Under the pieces are notes generated by a model. The model saw nothing but the letters and a program-made list of their open reading frames with translations, had not been told where the DNA came from and searched no databases. From contig NZ_JBFAPK010000065.1 of the NCBI RefSeq assembly GCF_040676675.1, positions 1-27,121 of the forward strand: a stretch of DNA of 27,121 nt, in the 5' to 3' direction. A program made the translations under genes and the position numbers. This document shows positions 15,087 to 23,250 of this stretch, piece by piece (the stretch's first letter is position 1; each line of letters begins with the position of its first letter). Source of the stretch: JBFAPK01 sp040676675 (GTDB lineage: Bacteria; Actinomycetota; Actinomycetes; Mycobacteriales; Micromonosporaceae).

Positions 15087-17585
15087 CTACTCGTCCAGCA
15101 CCGCGGCGGTGATCCGGTGCAGCGCGAACGTGTGCAGCATGTCCGTGCGCTCGTCCTCGGCGCGCAGGTAGCCCGCGCCCATCGACACCGGGCGGACCAG
15201 CCGGGACGCGGTCGCCCCGTGTGCGTCGACGTAACCGACCCAGACCAGCGCCTTGTCCCGTACCGCCTGCTGGAGCACCGCGAGCGCCTGGGTGTGCGCG
15301 AGCGCCTGGGCGGTACCGGCGCCGTCCCGGCCGCCCGCGGCGCGCACCGTCGCGGGCGCCCGCTGGGCCGCCCGGGCCGCCGCGTCGCCCCGGCGGACCT
15401 GCTCGACGATGCCGAGCAGCCGCGGCCGGGTCAGCCGGGGCGGGGCCAGCGGGTCGGTGACCCGGTTGGCCACCGAGGCGCGGGCCGGCGCCCGCCGGGC
15501 CTTCGGCCGGGTCAGCACGGCCGCGCCGCTGGCGTCCTCCGCCACCGGCGCGTACCCCGCCTCGCGCAACGCGTTCAACATCCGTCCCACCTGGAACGGC
15601 GTGACCAGCACGGTCGGCGCCAGCCGCCGCAGCGAGAGCGGTTCGAGCCGCCGGTCGGCGAGCACCTCGGTCAGCAGTGCCTCGTCGTCGCTGCGCAGGT
15701 ACGCCCCGGCCGAGCCGACCCGCAGGCCGCCGTGCCGCCGGGCCACGTCGTCGATCAGGTACCGCAGCCCCTGCGGCACCGGGGTGCGGGAGCGCCGCTG
15801 GAAGAGGGCGTGCAGGTCGTCGGCGGCGTAGCCGGCGTCCAACGCCCGCCGGACGCTGGTCTCGGTGACCCGGTGCACGCTCGCGGCGCCCGCCGACTCC
15901 GGCTCGGCCACCGCCTCCAGCTCGGCCGCCAGCGTCGGGTCCGGCGGGCCGGGCACCACCACGGTCAGGTCGGCCTGCACCAGGAAGTGGTCGACCGGCG
16001 CCGGAAGCAGCGCGTCCAGCGCCCGTACCGCCGTGGAGGGCTCGTCCGCGCCCGCGCCGGCCTGCGGGCGCAGCCCCAGCGGATCCTCGGCCGCGGTCCG
16101 CCCGTCGGCCGGCTCGTCGGCCAGCAGCAGCCGCCCGTACGAGGTGAGCGCGCCGAGCCCGGTCACGCCCAGCAGCGCCGCCTCGGTGAGCGCCTCCCGG
16201 TGCGCCGCCTCGCGTCCCTTGCTGCGCCGGGGCGCGTGCCAGGCGAGCAGTCCGAGCAGCTCCTCCGGGTCGGGTGCCGCCCCGGGTTCCAGCTCGGCGA
16301 GGACGCCGAGCACGGCCCGCCGCGCGGCGGTGGCGCCGATCCGCTCCACCTCGGCGGAGAGGACGGCGATCGGGCGGTCCCGGTCGTCGCGCTGCCCGAC
16401 CAGGCCGGCCTGCCGACTCATGGTCAGCCACGCGCGGGCCAGGTGGTCCCAGCGCTGGGCCAGCGAGGCGCTTCGCCAGACCTCGTACGCCGTGGTCGGC
16501 AGCACCTGCTGGTCGGCGCCGGCCCGGGTGGTGGTCGACCCGCTCAACTCCAGCTCGCCGATCAGGCCGGCCGCGTACGCCACCTCCAGCAGCAGCGCGC
16601 CGGTCGGCTCGTCCACGCCCGTGGCCCGGGCCAGGCGGCGCAGGTCGCGCACCCCGACCCCGCCCGCGCGCAGCACCGGCGCCGGCTCGGCGGCGAGGTT
16701 CTCCAGCAGCGCCTCGGTGTGCCGTACCGCCTCCATCGCCTGGCCGGTGCCGGCCGAGTCGACCGCCTTCGGCTCGCGGGACTGCGCGCCCAGCGCCGGC
16801 GGGCGCGGGCGGACCGAACCCAGCGGCCCGGTGTCCCGCCGCAGCAGCAGCCCCACCTCGCGGGGCAGCTCCACGGCCGCCCCGCCGGGCGAGGAGGGCG
16901 CGTCCGAGATCGGCACCAGCAGCGCGTGCTCGACCAGCCAGCGGACCATCGCGGCGCTGCCGGCGCCGCCCTGGTCGGCGCCGAGCCCGCCGTCCGGACC
17001 GGGCGCGGGCGGCTGCCCGCGCAGCGCGCCGGGCGGGAGCGTACCCACCGGCGGGCCGGCGGCGAGCCGGTCGAGGATCGCCCGCGCCTGCGGCGGCGCG
17101 GAGAGCAGGGTACGGCGCAGCCGGGCCGGATCGGCCACCAGCTCGGCCGCGGCGTCGTCCAGTTCGGCGGCGGGCCGGCCCAGACCGGCCGGGTACGCCG
17201 GGCACACCTCGTCCACGCTCGGCACCACCCGCAGCGCCGTCTCCGGGCCGTAGAGCAGGAACAGCGCGCGCAGCCGGTCCACCGCGGCGCGTACCGCGGC
17301 CGGCTCGACGCCCTGCGCCGGCACCGCCGCCACCGCCAGTACGGCGGCGACCGAGGTCAGGTCATCGTCCGGGTCCCGGGTCAGCCGGGCCGCGTCCAGG
17401 ATCTGCAGGGTGAACTGGTCCAGCCCGTCGAGCGCCCGGGCGACCGAGACCCGCGACTGGGCGCGGGCGGCCAGCGCGGACAGGTCGGCCGGTACGGGCA
17501 CGACGAGGTCCGGCCGGAGCTGGAAGAGCGCCGCCAGCGCGTCGTCGGGCAGCGTCCTCAGGTGGTCGGCGAGTGAGGTGGTCAT
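15087..17585 (-). CDS. Helicase_C_3 / WYL-domain protein (Rv0862c-like)
   Basis: An 832-residue cytoplasmic protein matching the 'helicase-associated domain' proteins next to XPB in mycobacteria (Rv0862c). The N terminus, LADHLRTLPDDALAALFQLR, begins a long helical and winged-helix-like region. Residues about 531-650 fit Helicase_C_3 (VDHFLVQADLTVVVPGPP, later ALDAGYAADDLHALFQRRS). The last roughly 55 residues (VWVGYVDAHG, RLVRPVSMGAGYLRAED, LHTFALHRI) look like a WYL domain, a fold that binds nucleic acid or nucleotides in bacterial regulators. No Walker A or DEAD box was seen, so it is not itself a helicase. The ATG at 17585 has no strong ribosome site but fits family length. Role unknown; genomic association suggests work with XPB. 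Confidence 0.85.
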   Translation of the reverse strand: MTTSLADHLRTLPDDALAALFQLRPDLVVPVPADLSALAARAQSRVSVARALDGLDQFTLQILDAARLTRDPDDDLTSVAAVLAVAAVPAQGVEPAAVRAAVDRLRALFLLYGPETALRVVPSVDEVCPAYPAGLGRPAAELDDAAAELVADPARLRRTLLSAPPQARAILDRLAAGPPVGTLPPGALRGQPPAPGPDGGLGADQGGAGSAAMVRWLVEHALLVPISDAPSSPGGAAVELPREVGLLLRRDTGPLGSVRPRPPALGAQSREPKAVDSAGTGQAMEAVRHTEALLENLAAEPAPVLRAGGVGVRDLRRLARATGVDEPTGALLLEVAYAAGLIGELELSGSTTTRAGADQQVLPTTAYEVWRSASLAQRWDHLARAWLTMSRQAGLVGQRDDRDRPIAVLSAEVERIGATAARRAVLGVLAELEPGAAPDPEELLGLLAWHAPRRSKGREAAHREALTEAALLGVTGLGALTSYGRLLLADEPADGRTAAEDPLGLRPQAGAGADEPSTAVRALDALLPAPVDHFLVQADLTVVVPGPPDPTLAAELEAVAEPESAGAASVHRVTETSVRRALDAGYAADDLHALFQRRSRTPVPQGLRYLIDDVARRHGGLRVGSAGAYLRSDDEALLTEVLADRRLEPLSLRRLAPTVLVTPFQVGRMLNALREAGYAPVAEDASGAAVLTRPKARRAPARASVANRVTDPLAPPRLTRPRLLGIVEQVRRGDAAARAAQRAPATVRAAGGRDGAGTAQALAHTQALAVLQQAVRDKALVWVGYVDAHGATASRLVRPVSMGAGYLRAEDERTDMLHTFALHRITAAVLDE

Positions 17586-17679
17586 CGTCGTTCCACGCTA
17601 TCCGGCCGGGAGCCGGTCCCGCGCCTCGGACGGTGGTCGAGATGGCCGCGACCAAATGGCCCATGTCACGATCGTCGAC

Positions 17680-18297
17680 ATGACCTCCCCCGCTGTCGGC
17701 TTCGACCTCGACATGACCCTCATCGACTCCCGTCCCGGCATCGCGGCGGCGTACCGGGCGCTGACCGAGCGGACCGGGGTCTACGTGGACGCGGACGCGG
17801 CCGTGTCGCGGCTGGGCCCACCGCTGCGGCAGGAGCTGGGGCTGTGGTTCCCGCCGGAGGGGGTGGAGGCGGCGGTCGAGACGTACCGGGCGCTCTACCC
17901 CTCGTACGCGATCACGCCGTCGCTGCCGCTGCCCGGCGCCCTCGACGCGATCGCCGCGGTCCGCCGGGCCGGGCTGCGGGCGGTGGTGGTGACCTCCAAG
18001 CTCGGCCGGCTCGCCCGGTTGCACCTGGAGCACGTGGGGCTGGTGGTGGACGAGGTGGTCGGCGACCTGTTCGCGGAGGGCAAGGCGACCGCGCTGACCG
18101 AGCACGGGGCGGTGCTCTACGTCGGCGACCACGTCGCGGACATGACCGCCGCCCGCGTCGCCGGCGTTCCCGGCATCGGTGTGACGACCGGCCCATGCTC
18201 GGCGTCCGAACTGCTCACGGCCGGGGCGAAGCTCGTACTGGACGATCTGACCGGATTCCCTGCGGCGCTGAACCGGTCGATGCGGCTAGCCTTGTGA
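17680..18297 (+). CDS. HAD-superfamily hydrolase, phosphoglycolate-phosphatase-like
   Basis: A 205-residue HAD phosphatase. Motif I is FDLDMTLIDSRPG (Asp9 nucleophile, Asp11), with Met where Gly is usual (DLDGT). Motif II is VVVTSK, motif III falls near EGKATAL, and motif IV is YVGDHVADMTAA. A helical cap covers about 18-85. Substrate unknown. Two in-frame ATGs, 17656 and 17680, are possible and neither has a clear ribosome site; 17680 puts motif I at the usual distance. It is divergent from the Helicase_C_3/WYL gene (94 bp) and 34 bp before cspB on the same strand. Confidence 0.82.
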   Translation: MTSPAVGFDLDMTLIDSRPGIAAAYRALTERTGVYVDADAAVSRLGPPLRQELGLWFPPEGVEAAVETYRALYPSYAITPSLPLPGALDAIAAVRRAGLRAVVVTSKLGRLARLHLEHVGLVVDEVVGDLFAEGKATALTEHGAVLYVGDHVADMTAARVAGVPGIGVTTGPCSASELLTAGAKLVLDDLTGFPAALNRSMRLAL

Positions 18298-18331
18298 CAC
18301 CAGCAGTCTCACACGAAGCAGAGGTCTACAG

Positions 18332-18718
18332 GTGCCGACCGGGCGAGTGAAGTGGTACGACGCGGCCAAGGGGTACGGGTTCGTCACCAGTGACGAGGGT
18401 GGCGACGTGTTCCTGCCCAAGGGTGCGCTGCCCGCTGGCGTCACGGAGCTCAAGGGCGGCCAGCGGATCGAGTTCGGCGTGGTGGAGAGCCGCCGGGGCG
18501 CGCAGGCGCTCGGCGTGAAGCTGTTGGACGCCCCGCCCTCCGTGGCCGAGCTGCGTCGGCGGCCGGCCGAGGAACTGCACGGGCTGGTCGAAGACATGAT
18601 CAAGGTGCTTGAGGCGAAGGTGCAGCCCGACCTGCGCCGGGGCCGCTTCCCGGACCGCAAGACCGCGCAGACGGTCGCGCAGCTGGTCCACGCGGTCGCC
18701 CGCGAGCTGGAGATCTGA
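18332..18718 (+). CDS. Cold-shock-domain protein, CspB-like with C-terminal extension
   Basis: A 128-residue nucleic-acid-binding protein. The cold-shock domain covers about 1-67: GRVKWYDAAKGYGFVTSDEG with RNP1 KGYGFV, then RNP2 DVFL. A helical extension follows (VAELRRRPAEELHGLVEDMI, then DRKTAQTVAQLVHAVARELEI), a build like mycobacterial CspB (Rv0871), which is also about 130 residues. It starts at GTG 18332 with AGAGG seven bases upstream. A TAGCCT hexamer at 18287-18292, inside the end of the HAD gene, could be its -10. It converges on mqnD with only 9 bp between the stops. Confidence 0.93.
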   Translation: MPTGRVKWYDAAKGYGFVTSDEGGDVFLPKGALPAGVTELKGGQRIEFGVVESRRGAQALGVKLLDAPPSVAELRRRPAEELHGLVEDMIKVLEAKVQPDLRRGRFPDRKTAQTVAQLVHAVARELEI

Positions 18719-18745
18719 GCCGGCCGGTCAGGCCCGGGCCGGCTC
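18717..18745. terminator. Hairpin overlapping the cspB and mqnD stops
   Basis: A perfect 9-bp stem, GAGCCGGCC (18717-18725) with GGCCGGCTC (18737-18745), with an 11-nt loop. It includes part of the cspB stop, and the mqnD stop (18728-18730) lies in the loop. It is positioned as a shared terminator for the convergent pair; there is no U tract. Confidence 0.65.
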
Positions 18746-19555
18746 CGCCAGCGGCGGTACCGGCGGGGTCAGGCCGGCCCGGGCGGCGCGCCCCAGCAGG
18801 GCGTTGACCGCCCCGTAGCCGGCCTCGCCCAGCCGGTCGGTGAACTCGTTCACGTAGAGGCCGATGTGCTGGTCGACCACGGCCGGCTCCATCTCCTGGG
18901 CGTGCTCCAGCACGTACCCCCGGGTGGCGGCCGGATCGGCCCAGGCCCGGCGTACCGAGGCGCGGACCCATCCGGTGGCCTCGACCGGGTCGACCGCGCC
19001 CTTGCGGGCGAGGATCGCGCCGAGCGGGATCGGCAGGCCCGTGTCGCCCTCCCACCACTCGCCGAGGTCCACCAGCGCCGTCAGGCCGTGGCGCGGGTAG
19101 GTGAACCGCGCCTCGTGGATCACCAGTCCGGCGTCGTACCGCCCCGCGGCGACCCCGGGCATGATCTCGTGGAACGGCACGACCTCGATCCGGGCCGGCG
19201 GGCGCCGCGCCGACCAGAGCCGGAAGAGCAGGTACGCGGTGGTCCGCTCGCCCGGTACGGCGACGGTCGCGCCGCTCAGGTCGTCCCGGTCGCCCCGGGT
19301 GAGCACCAGCGGCCCGCAGCCCCGCCCGAGCGCGCCGCCGCAGGGCAGCAGCTCGTAGTCGTCGAGCAGCCAGGGCAGCGCCGCGTAGCTCACCTTGACC
19401 AGGTCGAACGCGCCGCGTTCGGCGGCGGTGTTGGTGACGTCCACGTCGGCGTAGGTCACCTCGACCGGCGGGGCGTCCGGGACCAGCCCGTGCACCAGGG
19501 CGTGGAAGACGAAAGTGTCGTTGGGGCAGGGCGAGAAAGCCAACGAGAGCGCCAC
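18728..19555 (-). CDS. mqnD: 1,4-dihydroxy-6-naphthoate synthase
   Basis: A 275-residue enzyme of the futalosine pathway to menaquinone, acting on cyclic dehypoxanthine futalosine. The N terminus, LSLAFSPCPNDTFVFHALVH, is diagnostic for MqnD rather than MqnA, followed by ADVDVTNTAAERGAFDLVKV and LLPCGGALGRGCGPLVL around the substrate pocket of a periplasmic-binding-like fold. GTG 19555 gives the usual N terminus; GTG 19561 and ATG 19594 are alternatives without a ribosome site. TACGGT, seven bases upstream of 19555, suggests a leaderless transcript. It is 138 bp downstream of mqnB on the same strand. Confidence 0.93.
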   Translation of the reverse strand: MALSLAFSPCPNDTFVFHALVHGLVPDAPPVEVTYADVDVTNTAAERGAFDLVKVSYAALPWLLDDYELLPCGGALGRGCGPLVLTRGDRDDLSGATVAVPGERTTAYLLFRLWSARRPPARIEVVPFHEIMPGVAAGRYDAGLVIHEARFTYPRHGLTALVDLGEWWEGDTGLPIPLGAILARKGAVDPVEATGWVRASVRRAWADPAATRGYVLEHAQEMEPAVVDQHIGLYVNEFTDRLGEAGYGAVNALLGRAARAGLTPPVPPLAEPARA

Positions 19556-19567
19556 GACCACACCGTA
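19555..19567 (-). promoter_or_regulatory. Candidate leaderless -10 element for mqnD
   Basis: On the minus strand TACGGT (19567 to 19562) fits TANNNT and predicts a start point at 19555, exactly the GTG that gives the family-typical N terminus. No Shine-Dalgarno is present and no -35 is obvious. This would give mqnD a promoter separate from mqnB. Confidence 0.35.
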
Positions 19568-19693
19568 ACCACGCCGCCGGAGGGGAGCGCGCACCGCCCC
19601 CGCCGATGGTGGCGGGCCTCGCCCCCGCGTCGGACCGTCGAGCGCGCGGGCGGTCGGCGGGCGGCCCGGGGATCGGCCCTCGGCCCGCGCCGG

Positions 19694-20350
19694 TCAGCCG
19701 AGGTTCGCGGCGGCGGCGGTGAGCGCGTCGAACGCCTCCCGGAGCCGCCACGCACCCCGGTCGCGCGGGCCGACGGGGTTGGAGACGGCGCGTACCTCGG
19801 CGAACGGCAGCTCGGCCTGGGCCGCGGCGACGGCGACGCCGTACCCCTCCATCGCCTCGGCCACCGCGTCCGGGAAGCGGGTCGCGAGGGTCTTCGCCGT
19901 CTCGGCGGTACCGGTGACCGTGCTCAGGGTGAGCACCGCGCCGGCCGTGGCGCGGGGCAGGGCGGTACGCAGCTGGGCCAGGAGCGACGGGTCCGCCGGG
20001 ATCGCGGGCGGCGCGCCCAACTGCGCCAGCGGCATGCCGAGCTCCTCGATCGGGAGGAAGCCCTCGGGCGACTCGGCACCGAGGTCGGCGGCGACGCTGC
20101 GGGTGGCGAGCACGATCGTGCCCAGCGAGGCGCGCTCCGGGAAACCGCCGCCGACGCCCGCGCTGACCACCGCCCGGTACGGCCGTCCGGCGGCCTCGGC
20201 GAGCGCGATCAGGCGGGCGGTACCGGCGGCGGCGCTGGCCGGGCCGACCCCGACCGGCGCGACCGTGACCGGTACGTCCGGAACGAGACCGGCGCGGATC
20301 GCCTCCGCCTCGGCCGGTACGGCGGTGACGACCAACAGACCACTGCTCAC
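19694..20350 (-). CDS. mqnB: Futalosine hydrolase
   Basis: A 218-residue nucleoside hydrolase of the MTA/SAH nucleosidase fold that removes hypoxanthine from futalosine in menaquinone synthesis. Seen: LLVVTAVPAEAEAI at the N terminus, VSAGVGGGFP (phosphate/ribose loop region), AEAMEGYGVAVAAA with the ribose-binding Glu, and RAVSNPVGPRDRGAW with the catalytic-type Asp. The GTG start at 20350 overlaps the TGA of the upstream MFS gene (GTGA), so translation is coupled. It is followed by mqnD; mqnA, mqnC and later steps are not in the window. Confidence 0.93.
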   Translation of the reverse strand: MSSGLLVVTAVPAEAEAIRAGLVPDVPVTVAPVGVGPASAAAGTARLIALAEAAGRPYRAVVSAGVGGGFPERASLGTIVLATRSVAADLGAESPEGFLPIEELGMPLAQLGAPPAIPADPSLLAQLRTALPRATAGAVLTLSTVTGTAETAKTLATRFPDAVAEAMEGYGVAVAAAQAELPFAEVRAVSNPVGPRDRGAWRLREAFDALTAAAANLG

Positions 20351-22110
20351 GTGATGGGTCCCTGGGGTTCGGGGCGGGCCTCGTCGTCACCGGAACCGGT
20401 GCGCGGCGGTACCGCGGATGAGGGTCGGTAGATGTGGAATCCGGGCGGCGCGTCGTCGGGTGCCTTCTCGTGGGGTGGGGCCCACCGTCCCCGCTCGCGC
20501 GTGTCCTCGGGGGCGGGTGGGGCCCACCGTCCCCCGCGAATCCCGTCAGGCTTGATGTCTTCGCGTGGAACGGTGGGCCCCACCCGTGCCGTGGGCGGCG
20601 TCCGTTCGGCCCGGACGACCCGCTCCGGATTCGGTGCGACCGGCGCTGCGGCGTCGCCGCCTTGCCCGGATTCAGTGTTCTGGGTAGCGGCAGGTGGTTC
20701 GGGGTCGGGGGTGGCGCGGCCGAGCAGGCGGTCTTCGCGCAGCCGGCGCGCGAGCACCAGGGCCCGTACGGCGGCGAGCACGGCGAACCCGGCCACCGTG
20801 CCGACGCCGATCCGGCCGTCGACCGGGATCAGCCCGAGGCCGCCGCCGGCCACGAAGGCGAGCATGAGCACGGTCTCGGAGTGGGCGAAGGCGCTCGCCC
20901 GCTGCAGCTCGGAGACCCGCTCCTGGATCGCGGCGTCGACGGCGAGCTTGCTGATCCCGCTGATCGCGGCGGTGACCAGGGCGAGCAGGGCTACGGTCAG
21001 CAGCGAGAAGCGCAGCGTGGTGAGGATCGCCACGCCGGCCACGATGACCAGGCCGCTGGACTGGATGGCGGTGGGGCGCTGGATGCGCAGCCGGGTGCCG
21101 ACCGCGGTGGCGAGGAAGGTGCCGGCCGCGAGCACGCCGCCGATCACACCGAGCGCGGCGCTGTCGGTGAGTCGCCGCCCGAGCACCTCGGTGGTCAGGT
21201 CGCCCGCCTTGATGGCGAAGGCGAAGAAGAGCAGCAGGAAGCCGTAGAGGGCGCGCAGCGCGGCGCTGCCGACCAGGGTGGAGACGACCAGCGCGCCGCC
21301 CGGCCCGCCCCGCAGGGCCCGCTCGCCCCGGCCACGGCGCAGGCCCAGCGCGCGGAACGGTCCGGGCATCGACTCCGGTGGCTCGGAATCCGCCCGGGGC
21401 GGCAGGCGCAGGGAGATCACCATGCCGACGAGGAAGATCACCGAGGCGACCCGCAGCGACCACTGCGGGCCGACCCAGAACGCCGCGAGCCCGAGCGGGG
21501 CCACCACCGCCCCGGCCACGGTGCCGTAGACGCTGGCCCGCGCCCCGGCCTGGGAGAGGTTCAGCCCCTCGGGCAGCAGCCTCGGTACGGCGGCCGAGCG
21601 GGCCACGCCGTACGCCCGGGAGAGCGCGAGCACCCCGAAGGCGGCGGGATAGAGCCCGAAGCCGTGCAGGTAGTCCGAGATCAGCCAGGCGAGGAAGGCG
21701 CGGCCGAGCATGGTCGCCGCGAGCGCGTACCGCCGGCCGTGCCGGAAGTGGTCGAGCAGCGGCCCGACCACCGGTGCGAGCAGCGCGAACGGCACCATGG
21801 TGACCAGCAGGTAGAGCGCGACCTTGCTGCGCGCCTCGCCCAGCGGCGCGTTGAAGAAGATCGTGCCGGCGAGCCCGATCGCGACCAGCGTGTCCCCGGC
21901 GCAGGAGACGGCGTGCAGGTCGAACAGGCGGATCATGCCGGCCTCGCCGGCGGCGCCCCGAGCCCGGGCCGAACCGGCCTGGCGGGTGATCCACCGCCCG
22001 CTCCGCAGGGACCCGCGGAAGAGCAGGCGGAGCAGCCGGACGAACATGCCGACCGCACGCCCCAGGGCAGACCGTCGGCCACGGCGGTCAGCGCGGGAGA
22101 AGAGCGGCAT
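20347..22110 (-). CDS. MFS-type membrane protein, Rv0876c-like
   Basis: A 587-residue integral membrane protein. A basic N-terminal stretch (about 1-55) leads to IRLFDLHAVSCAGDTLVAIG, then about twelve hydrophobic segments (for example VALYLLVTMVPFALLAPVVG and LLTVALLALVTAAISGIS) to about residue 455. A hydrophilic Pro/Arg/Glu-rich tail of about 120 residues follows, with two RWAPP motifs. It resembles mycobacterial Rv0876c, of unknown substrate. ATG 22110 is favoured over 22119 because GAGG is nine bases upstream of it. It is divergent from the DUF3027 gene (269 bp) as in mycobacteria, and its stop overlaps mqnB, making an MFS-mqnB(-mqnD) unit. Confidence 0.85.
   Translation of the reverse strand: MPLFSRADRRGRRSALGRAVGMFVRLLRLLFRGSLRSGRWITRQAGSARARGAAGEAGMIRLFDLHAVSCAGDTLVAIGLAGTIFFNAPLGEARSKVALYLLVTMVPFALLAPVVGPLLDHFRHGRRYALAATMLGRAFLAWLISDYLHGFGLYPAAFGVLALSRAYGVARSAAVPRLLPEGLNLSQAGARASVYGTVAGAVVAPLGLAAFWVGPQWSLRVASVIFLVGMVISLRLPPRADSEPPESMPGPFRALGLRRGRGERALRGGPGGALVVSTLVGSAALRALYGFLLLFFAFAIKAGDLTTEVLGRRLTDSAALGVIGGVLAAGTFLATAVGTRLRIQRPTAIQSSGLVIVAGVAILTTLRFSLLTVALLALVTAAISGISKLAVDAAIQERVSELQRASAFAHSETVLMLAFVAGGGLGLIPVDGRIGVGTVAGFAVLAAVRALVLARRLREDRLLGRATPDPEPPAATQNTESGQGGDAAAPVAPNPERVVRAERTPPTARVGPTVPREDIKPDGIRGGRWAPPAPEDTRERGRWAPPHEKAPDDAPPGFHIYRPSSAVPPRTGSGDDEARPEPQGPIT
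20474..20584. repeat. Three copies of GGTGGGGCCCACC, two direct and one inverted
   Basis: A 19-bp sequence, GGTGGGGCCCACCGTCCCC, occurs at 20474-20492 and exactly again at 20516-20534. Its first 14 bases occur inverted at 20571-20584. All lie in the tail of the MFS gene; the first two encode RWAPP motifs. The core is itself nearly palindromic around GGGCCC. Confidence 0.8.
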
Positions 22111-22379
22111 GGGGACCATCCTCGCCCATCCGGGCGACGTCTGTCCGGCCTCGGGCGCGATTCCCCCGCCCCCGCCCCGGACCTTCTCCGCGGGTCGCCC
22201 GCCGGATGGCGCCGACCGGTGCGGGTCGCCCGCCCGGGCCTCCCCACAGGCCGTGCGGGGTCGTGCGGGCGGGACGTCCGGGCTGCCGGGCCGCCGCGTG
22301 GGGCCTCGGGCGGACAGGTGTGGAAGTCGTACCGGGGTGTGGCTGCGGCCGGGCCACCCGGATGGGGAAGAATGGGAGA

Positions 22380-23201
22380 GTGACCAGGACCGCCGCCACT
22401 CGCGCCGCACGTCTCGACCAGGTCTGCGCCAACGCCGTGGACGTGGCCCGCGCCGGGATCACCGAGGTCGAGCCGACCGACGTCGGCGACCACCTCGCCG
22501 CGGTGGCGGAGGGGGACCGGCTCGTCACCCACCTCTTCGAATGCCGCCTCGCGGGCTACCGCGGCTGGCGCTGGGCGGTGACGGTGACCCGCGTGCCGCG
22601 CAGCCGGCACGTCACGGTCTGCGAGACCGTCCTGCTGCCCGGCCCGGACGCGCTGCTGGCGCCGGGCTGGCTGCCCTGGCAGGAGCGGCTGAAGCCGGGC
22701 GATCTCGGCCCGGGCGACCTGCTGCCGAGCCCGCCGGACGACGAGCGGCTGGCCCCGGGCTACCTGCAGTCGGACGATCCGGCGGTCGAGGAGACCGCCT
22801 GGGAGCTCGGCCTCGGCCGGGCCCGGGTGCTCTCCCGCGAGGGGCGTACCGAGGCGGCGCAGCGGTGGTACGACGGCGACCACGGCCCGGGCGCCCCGAT
22901 CTCCGTGGCGGCCCCCGCCTCCGCCCGCTGCGGCACCTGCGGCTTCTACCTGCCGATCGCGGGCGCGCTGCGGCAGGCGTTCGGGGTCTGCGGCAACTTC
23001 TACGCCCCCGACGACGGCCGGGCGGTCAGCGCCGACCACGGCTGCGGCGCGCACTCGGAGACCCTGGTCGACTCGCCCGAGACGCCGGTCGACGAGCTGC
23101 CCACGGTCTACGACGACAGCGAGGTCGAGGCGGTGGCGGTCAGCCGGCCCGAGGGGTCGGTGACGGACGGCGAGCCGGCGGAGCCGTACGGACACGGCTG
23201 A
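22380..23201 (+). CDS. DUF3027-type protein (Rv0877-like) with zinc-finger-like cysteines
   Basis: A 273-residue soluble protein. Conserved N-terminal region: LDQVCANAVDVARAGITEV, then LFECRLAGYRGWRWAVTVTR and LPWQERLKPGDLGPGDLLP. The C-terminal part has Cys184-x2-Cys187, Cys204 and Cys222 with nearby His220 and His225 (RCGTCGFYLPI, GVCGNFY, DHGCGAH), which looks like a zinc-binding site. It resembles mycobacterial Rv0877 (DUF3027); function unknown. GTG 22380 is chosen from the N-terminal match; GGGGAAG lies about 10 bases upstream. The open frame from 22206 has no ribosome site. It is divergent from the Rv0876c-like gene and converges on the small membrane protein. Confidence 0.82.
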   Translation: MTRTAATRAARLDQVCANAVDVARAGITEVEPTDVGDHLAAVAEGDRLVTHLFECRLAGYRGWRWAVTVTRVPRSRHVTVCETVLLPGPDALLAPGWLPWQERLKPGDLGPGDLLPSPPDDERLAPGYLQSDDPAVEETAWELGLGRARVLSREGRTEAAQRWYDGDHGPGAPISVAAPASARCGTCGFYLPIAGALRQAFGVCGNFYAPDDGRAVSADHGCGAHSETLVDSPETPVDELPTVYDDSEVEAVAVSRPEGSVTDGEPAEPYGHG

Positions 23202-23250
23202 GCCGCCCCGCGCGGACCCCGACCCGCGATCCCGGGCGGGTACGCCGGCG

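Noticed and set aside
22206..22379. Upstream extension of the DUF3027 gene
   Set aside because: The encoded stretch is Arg/Gly/Pro-rich, without a ribosome site, and overlaps the region needed for divergent promoters.
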